From Pelomonas dachongensis (GTDB lineage Bacteria; Pseudomonadota; Gammaproteobacteria; Burkholderiales; Burkholderiaceae_C), in the NCBI RefSeq assembly GCF_043555865.1, contig NZ_JBIGHY010000001.1, forward strand, positions 124,001 through 188,000: DNA of 64,000 nt. Direction: 5' to 3'. The first letter of the stretch is position 1. Each line of letters begins with the position of its first letter. The notes under the pieces are model-generated. The model searched no databases, was not told the DNA's origin, and saw only the letters and a list, made by a program, of their open reading frames with translations. Shown here piece by piece: positions 61,637-64,000 of this stretch. The position numbers and the translations under genes are program-made.

Positions 61637-62250
61637 AGCTTCGGAATCCGTATCCGGCTCACCATCAGCGAGCCGGATGCCGCGAACATCAGCACCAGCG
61701 GGTGCAACTCGAACCCGGCGATCCGCCACGCTCCGCCCCACAGCGAGTCGCCGGTGGCGCCCTGTGCGGCAGCGACCCACAGCACCGCAACGAGCAGCAT
61801 CGAGGTCGGGATCGGCGTGCCCTCGAAATAGGCGACCTTGTCGGAGCCCGCGCTGAGCTTCTCTGCCGTCACATTGAACCGCGCCAGCCGGCTCACGCCG
61901 CAGGCGACGAAGAACGCCAGCACGACGCGGTCAAACAAGCCCTGCATGCCACAGCCATAGGCGATAGCGGCGGGTGCGACCCCGAACGAGATGATGTCGG
62001 CCAGCGAATCCAGTTCGCGGCCCAGCACCGAACTTTGCTGGCGCCAGCGCGCGACACGACCGTCCAGGACGTCGAAAGCCAGCGCCAGCGGGATCAATGC
62101 GCAGGCGTAGTGCAGGTGGCGCACATCGCCGCTCTGCAGGAAGCTCATCACGGCAAACAGGGCACCCACGCCGGCGCAGGCGTTGCCCAGCGTGAACCAG
62201 TCCGCCAGATGGAACTCGCGGATCATCGAGAACGGCTTGGGTTTTTCCAT
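61633..62250 (-). CDS. pssA: CDP-alcohol phosphatidyltransferase, probable phosphatidylserine synthase
   Basis: This 205-residue membrane enzyme carries the CDP-alcohol signature D-G-x2-A-R-x8-G-x3-D-x3-D as DGRVARWRQQSSVLGRELDSLAD, written here as DGRVARW then GRELDSLAD. The fold usually holds 6 helices. Type II phosphatidylserine synthases have this size and the adjacent SFGVAPAAI motif, so serine is the likely acceptor; inositol or glycerol phosphate acceptors are possible. It lies 38 bases downstream of the NTP_transf_5 gene on the same strand. Confidence 0.85.
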   Translation of the reverse strand: MEKPKPFSMIREFHLADWFTLGNACAGVGALFAVMSFLQSGDVRHLHYACALIPLALAFDVLDGRVARWRQQSSVLGRELDSLADIISFGVAPAAIAYGCGMQGLFDRVVLAFFVACGVSRLARFNVTAEKLSAGSDKVAYFEGTPIPTSMLLVAVLWVAAAQGATGDSLWGGAWRIAGFELHPLVLMFAASGSLMVSRIRIPKL

Positions 62251-62288
62251 CGGCGCATTCTCTGCCCAACGGGTGCCGATCAGGCGGA

Positions 62289-63377
62289 TCAGGCTGGTGC
62301 TGCCGGTTCGGAAGGTTGCAGGCGCAGCCAGGCCTTACGGGCCAAATGCCGGGTGAGCAAGCCCATCGGCATGCGCAACCAGTGCGAGCGCACATACAAA
62401 GCCAGCCGGGCGCTGCCGGTCAGGGCTTGATCACAGCTGGCATGGTCCGGCATCAACGCACGGTCGTAGCAGGCGTCCAGCAGGGCCAACCCGGCCGGCG
62501 CGTCGGCTGCGGACGCCTGCAGCACATCGCCGGGCACCGGCGTGCCGAGCCAGCGGGTCGTGTAGTGCAGCGCGAGGAACAACGGGCGGCTCAGCCCCAG
62601 CGTGCGGGCGCGTGGCACCAGCGCCGCCCAGAACGAGGGATCGCGGCCGAAATCTCTCAGCAGCGCATCCAGATCGAACAGGTCCCGCAGGCCTTTCTCC
62701 AGCTCGCCCTCGTGGAAGAGGTGGGTCGCGCTGTGCAGCACCATGGTCACCGGCGCCAGCACGCGGACGCCAGGCTGTGCGGGCAGTTCGCGCGCGTCCT
62801 CGAACAGCGCTGCCGTGTTGACCTGGATGCGCGCAGAGGGCGGCAGGATGGTGTGGTGGACGTCCAGGCTGCTGCCGCGATGCTCGTGCGTCAGCGGCGG
62901 GATCTCGTGCATCCACTCGCGGTAGTAGCGTTCGTCGTAGGCGTCCAGTTCGTCCTGAAAGCGCCAGCCGTGCGCCAGCAGGGCGGACTCGATGTCGTGG
63001 ATCCGCGCCTTGGGCACGAGGATGTCGACGTCACCGAACACGCGGCCTTGACTGGCTGGCAGATCCGCCATCAGGTAGGCGGTGCCCTTGAGCAGGATGG
63101 GCTCGACGCCCAGCGGCTGAAGCGCTGCCTGGATGCGGCTGACCTCCCAGTGCGTCAGCTTCGCCTGCCGCCTTGCGGTCAGCAGGGCGGCGTGCAGATG
63201 GTGGCGCGGGCCGGCAGGTACGTGTTCAAGCCAGGGCTGCAGAACGACCGCCAGCTTCGTCAGCAGCAGGCCGCGGCGGGCCTGCCGCAGCAGCAGGTCC
63301 CAGTCGGCTGGACGAAGGCCCAGTGCCGACTCGGGGCTCAGCAGCGTCCGAAGCAGGAGCGGTGCGGACGGGCGCAT
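62289..63377 (-). CDS. NTP_transf_5-type nucleotidyltransferase family protein
   Basis: This 362-residue protein has the PF14907-type core: PILLKGTAYLMADLP, then VFGDVDILVPK with the metal-binding Gly-Asp-x-Asp, and LDVHHTILPP and LHSATHLFHEGELEKG further on. Such proteins often occur with HprK-related kinases and PqqD-like proteins in exopolysaccharide/exosortase clusters. The start MRPSAPLLL (63377) shares one base with the kinase stop (TGATG), so they are translationally coupled. Its nucleotide and acceptor are unknown. Confidence 0.85.
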   Translation of the reverse strand: MRPSAPLLLRTLLSPESALGLRPADWDLLLRQARRGLLLTKLAVVLQPWLEHVPAGPRHHLHAALLTARRQAKLTHWEVSRIQAALQPLGVEPILLKGTAYLMADLPASQGRVFGDVDILVPKARIHDIESALLAHGWRFQDELDAYDERYYREWMHEIPPLTHEHRGSSLDVHHTILPPSARIQVNTAALFEDARELPAQPGVRVLAPVTMVLHSATHLFHEGELEKGLRDLFDLDALLRDFGRDPSFWAALVPRARTLGLSRPLFLALHYTTRWLGTPVPGDVLQASAADAPAGLALLDACYDRALMPDHASCDQALTGSARLALYVRSHWLRMPMGLLTRHLARKAWLRLQPSEPAAPA

Positions 63378-64000
63378 CAGCGTTGCGCGGCCAGTTGATC
63401 GATGCACTGCACAGCTTCTTCCAGCGACGAATACTCGAACTCCAGGCAGTCGCAGCGGTCGACCAGTTCGGCGGTCGCTTCGAAGCCACCGCGGCCGTGC
63501 AGGTCGTAGTTGAAGGACTGCTCCGCCAACAACAGCAGCATGCGCGCCTTGGGCAAGGTGGTCAGCGTTGGCGTGGCGCCGGCCGTGTAGCGCGGCATGA
63601 CGATCCAGGCGGGCCGCGCAGGCTCCATGATGCGCGCCACGCTGTCCGTCGGCGCCTTCATCAACGCGAGGGTCCCTTTGGCGGTGTCCGGCACAGGGCG
63701 CGTCAGTTCCGCTTGCGGCGCGAACTGGCGGATCAGCTCGACGGAGACATTCTTCAGGTTGACCGGCCGCGCCATGCCGGTGACCTGCTGGCTTTTCAGG
63801 TCATAGAGCGTGATCTCATCCGTCAGCAGCCGCCAGCCGCGGTGGGCCAGCGCCGCCGTCAGCGTGCTCTTGCCCGAACCCGGTGGTGCCGGCATGACGA
63901 GCGCTCGGCCGCCGCGCTCCAGTGCGGCAGCGTGGTACGACAGGTAGGGATGGGCCATCGTGCTCACGGCCCAGTTCAGCCCCCACTCGATCATGTGAAA
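63377..64000 (-). CDS. HprK-related kinase A, N-terminus beyond window
   Basis: The visible 207 residues contain a P-loop (MPAPPGSGKSTLTAALA) preceded by HPYLSYHAAALERGGRAL, then LLTDEITLYDL and further blocks that match HprK-related kinase A proteins. The reading frame stays open to the window edge. Family members are about 290 residues, so the Met at 63994 is probably internal and the start lies outside. HprK relatives phosphorylate a Ser in a partner protein or act as phosphorylases; no HPr gene is visible. It is coupled to the NTP_transf_5 gene. Confidence 0.82.
   Translation of the reverse strand, partial: FHMIEWGLNWAVSTMAHPYLSYHAAALERGGRALVMPAPPGSGKSTLTAALAHRGWRLLTDEITLYDLKSQQVTGMARPVNLKNVSVELIRQFAPQAELTRPVPDTAKGTLALMKAPTDSVARIMEPARPAWIVMPRYTAGATPTLTTLPKARMLLLLAEQSFNYDLHGRGGFEATAELVDRCDCLEFEYSSLEEAVQCIDQLAAQR

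Overview
The window is 64 kb of very GC-rich, densely coded chromosomal DNA. Its gene families (Bug/TctC binding proteins, an MlaD-PqiC lipid transporter, a YecA-like protein, PrsT, an HprK-related kinase, E. coli-type GshA) and codon use point to a betaproteobacterium of the order Burkholderiales. The Roseateles/Pelomonas/Rubrivivax group is the likeliest placement. This is inferred from gene content, because the window has no rRNA or tRNA. No phage, IS transposase or CRISPR array is visible.

Layout. 1-3.3 kb: two L,D-transpeptidase-like proteins and a POT peptide transporter. 3.4-9.3 kb: a complete RND efflux operon (adaptor, pump, outer-membrane factor). 9.3-10.4 kb: a wHTH-nucleotidyltransferase/HEPN pair resembling a toxin-antitoxin module, with a perfect palindrome at its start. 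10.4-14.6 kb (minus): an Mla-like lipid ABC transporter (permease, ATPase, MlaD, PqiC) followed by a lipocalin. 14.7-24.4 kb: a small acidic/basic protein, a LytS/LytTR two-component system, an acyltransferase, a prolyl-aminopeptidase-like hydrolase, a cyanophycinase-like peptidase, a class II amidotransferase, LuxR and Crp regulators, an M48 peptidase and a flavin reductase. 24.4-27.2 kb (minus): a GntR/ATPase/permease operon of YtrABC type with an operator over its promoter.

27.2-30.0 kb is the most foreign-looking stretch: a HipB/HipA-type module between two inverted pairs of a TTCA-N4-TGAA motif, followed by about 0.9 kb of apparently degenerate DNA. 30.1-36.9 kb: an OmpA lipoprotein, a PCuAC copper chaperone, an EF-hand protein, two hydrolases, a ClpP paralogue, a DUF4184 membrane protein, a wax ester synthase/DGAT with a histone-like tail, and a SHOCT-PspC protein. 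37.0-44.4 kb: a peptide-family ABC importer with two tandem binding proteins divergent from two permeases and a fused double ATPase. 44.5-51.3 kb: four overlapping genes encoding two periplasmic-TPR diguanylate cyclases, a Bug binding protein and a SulP transporter. 51.4-60.9 kb: GshA, a YecA-like protein, an Hsp70-family protein, PrsT, DadA and a divergent ArgO/ArgP pair. 60.9-64 kb: small proteins, a phosphatidylserine synthase-type enzyme, an NTP_transf_5 protein and an HprK-related kinase cut by the window edge.

Much of the region concerns the cell envelope and small-molecule traffic: lipid transport, efflux, peptide import, c-di-GMP signalling and peptidoglycan-type enzymes. Two candidate toxin-antitoxin modules are embedded in it. 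The points most worth testing are the HipBA cassette boundaries, the palindrome over the MNT/HEPN start, and the overlapping cyclase-Bug-SulP gene chain.
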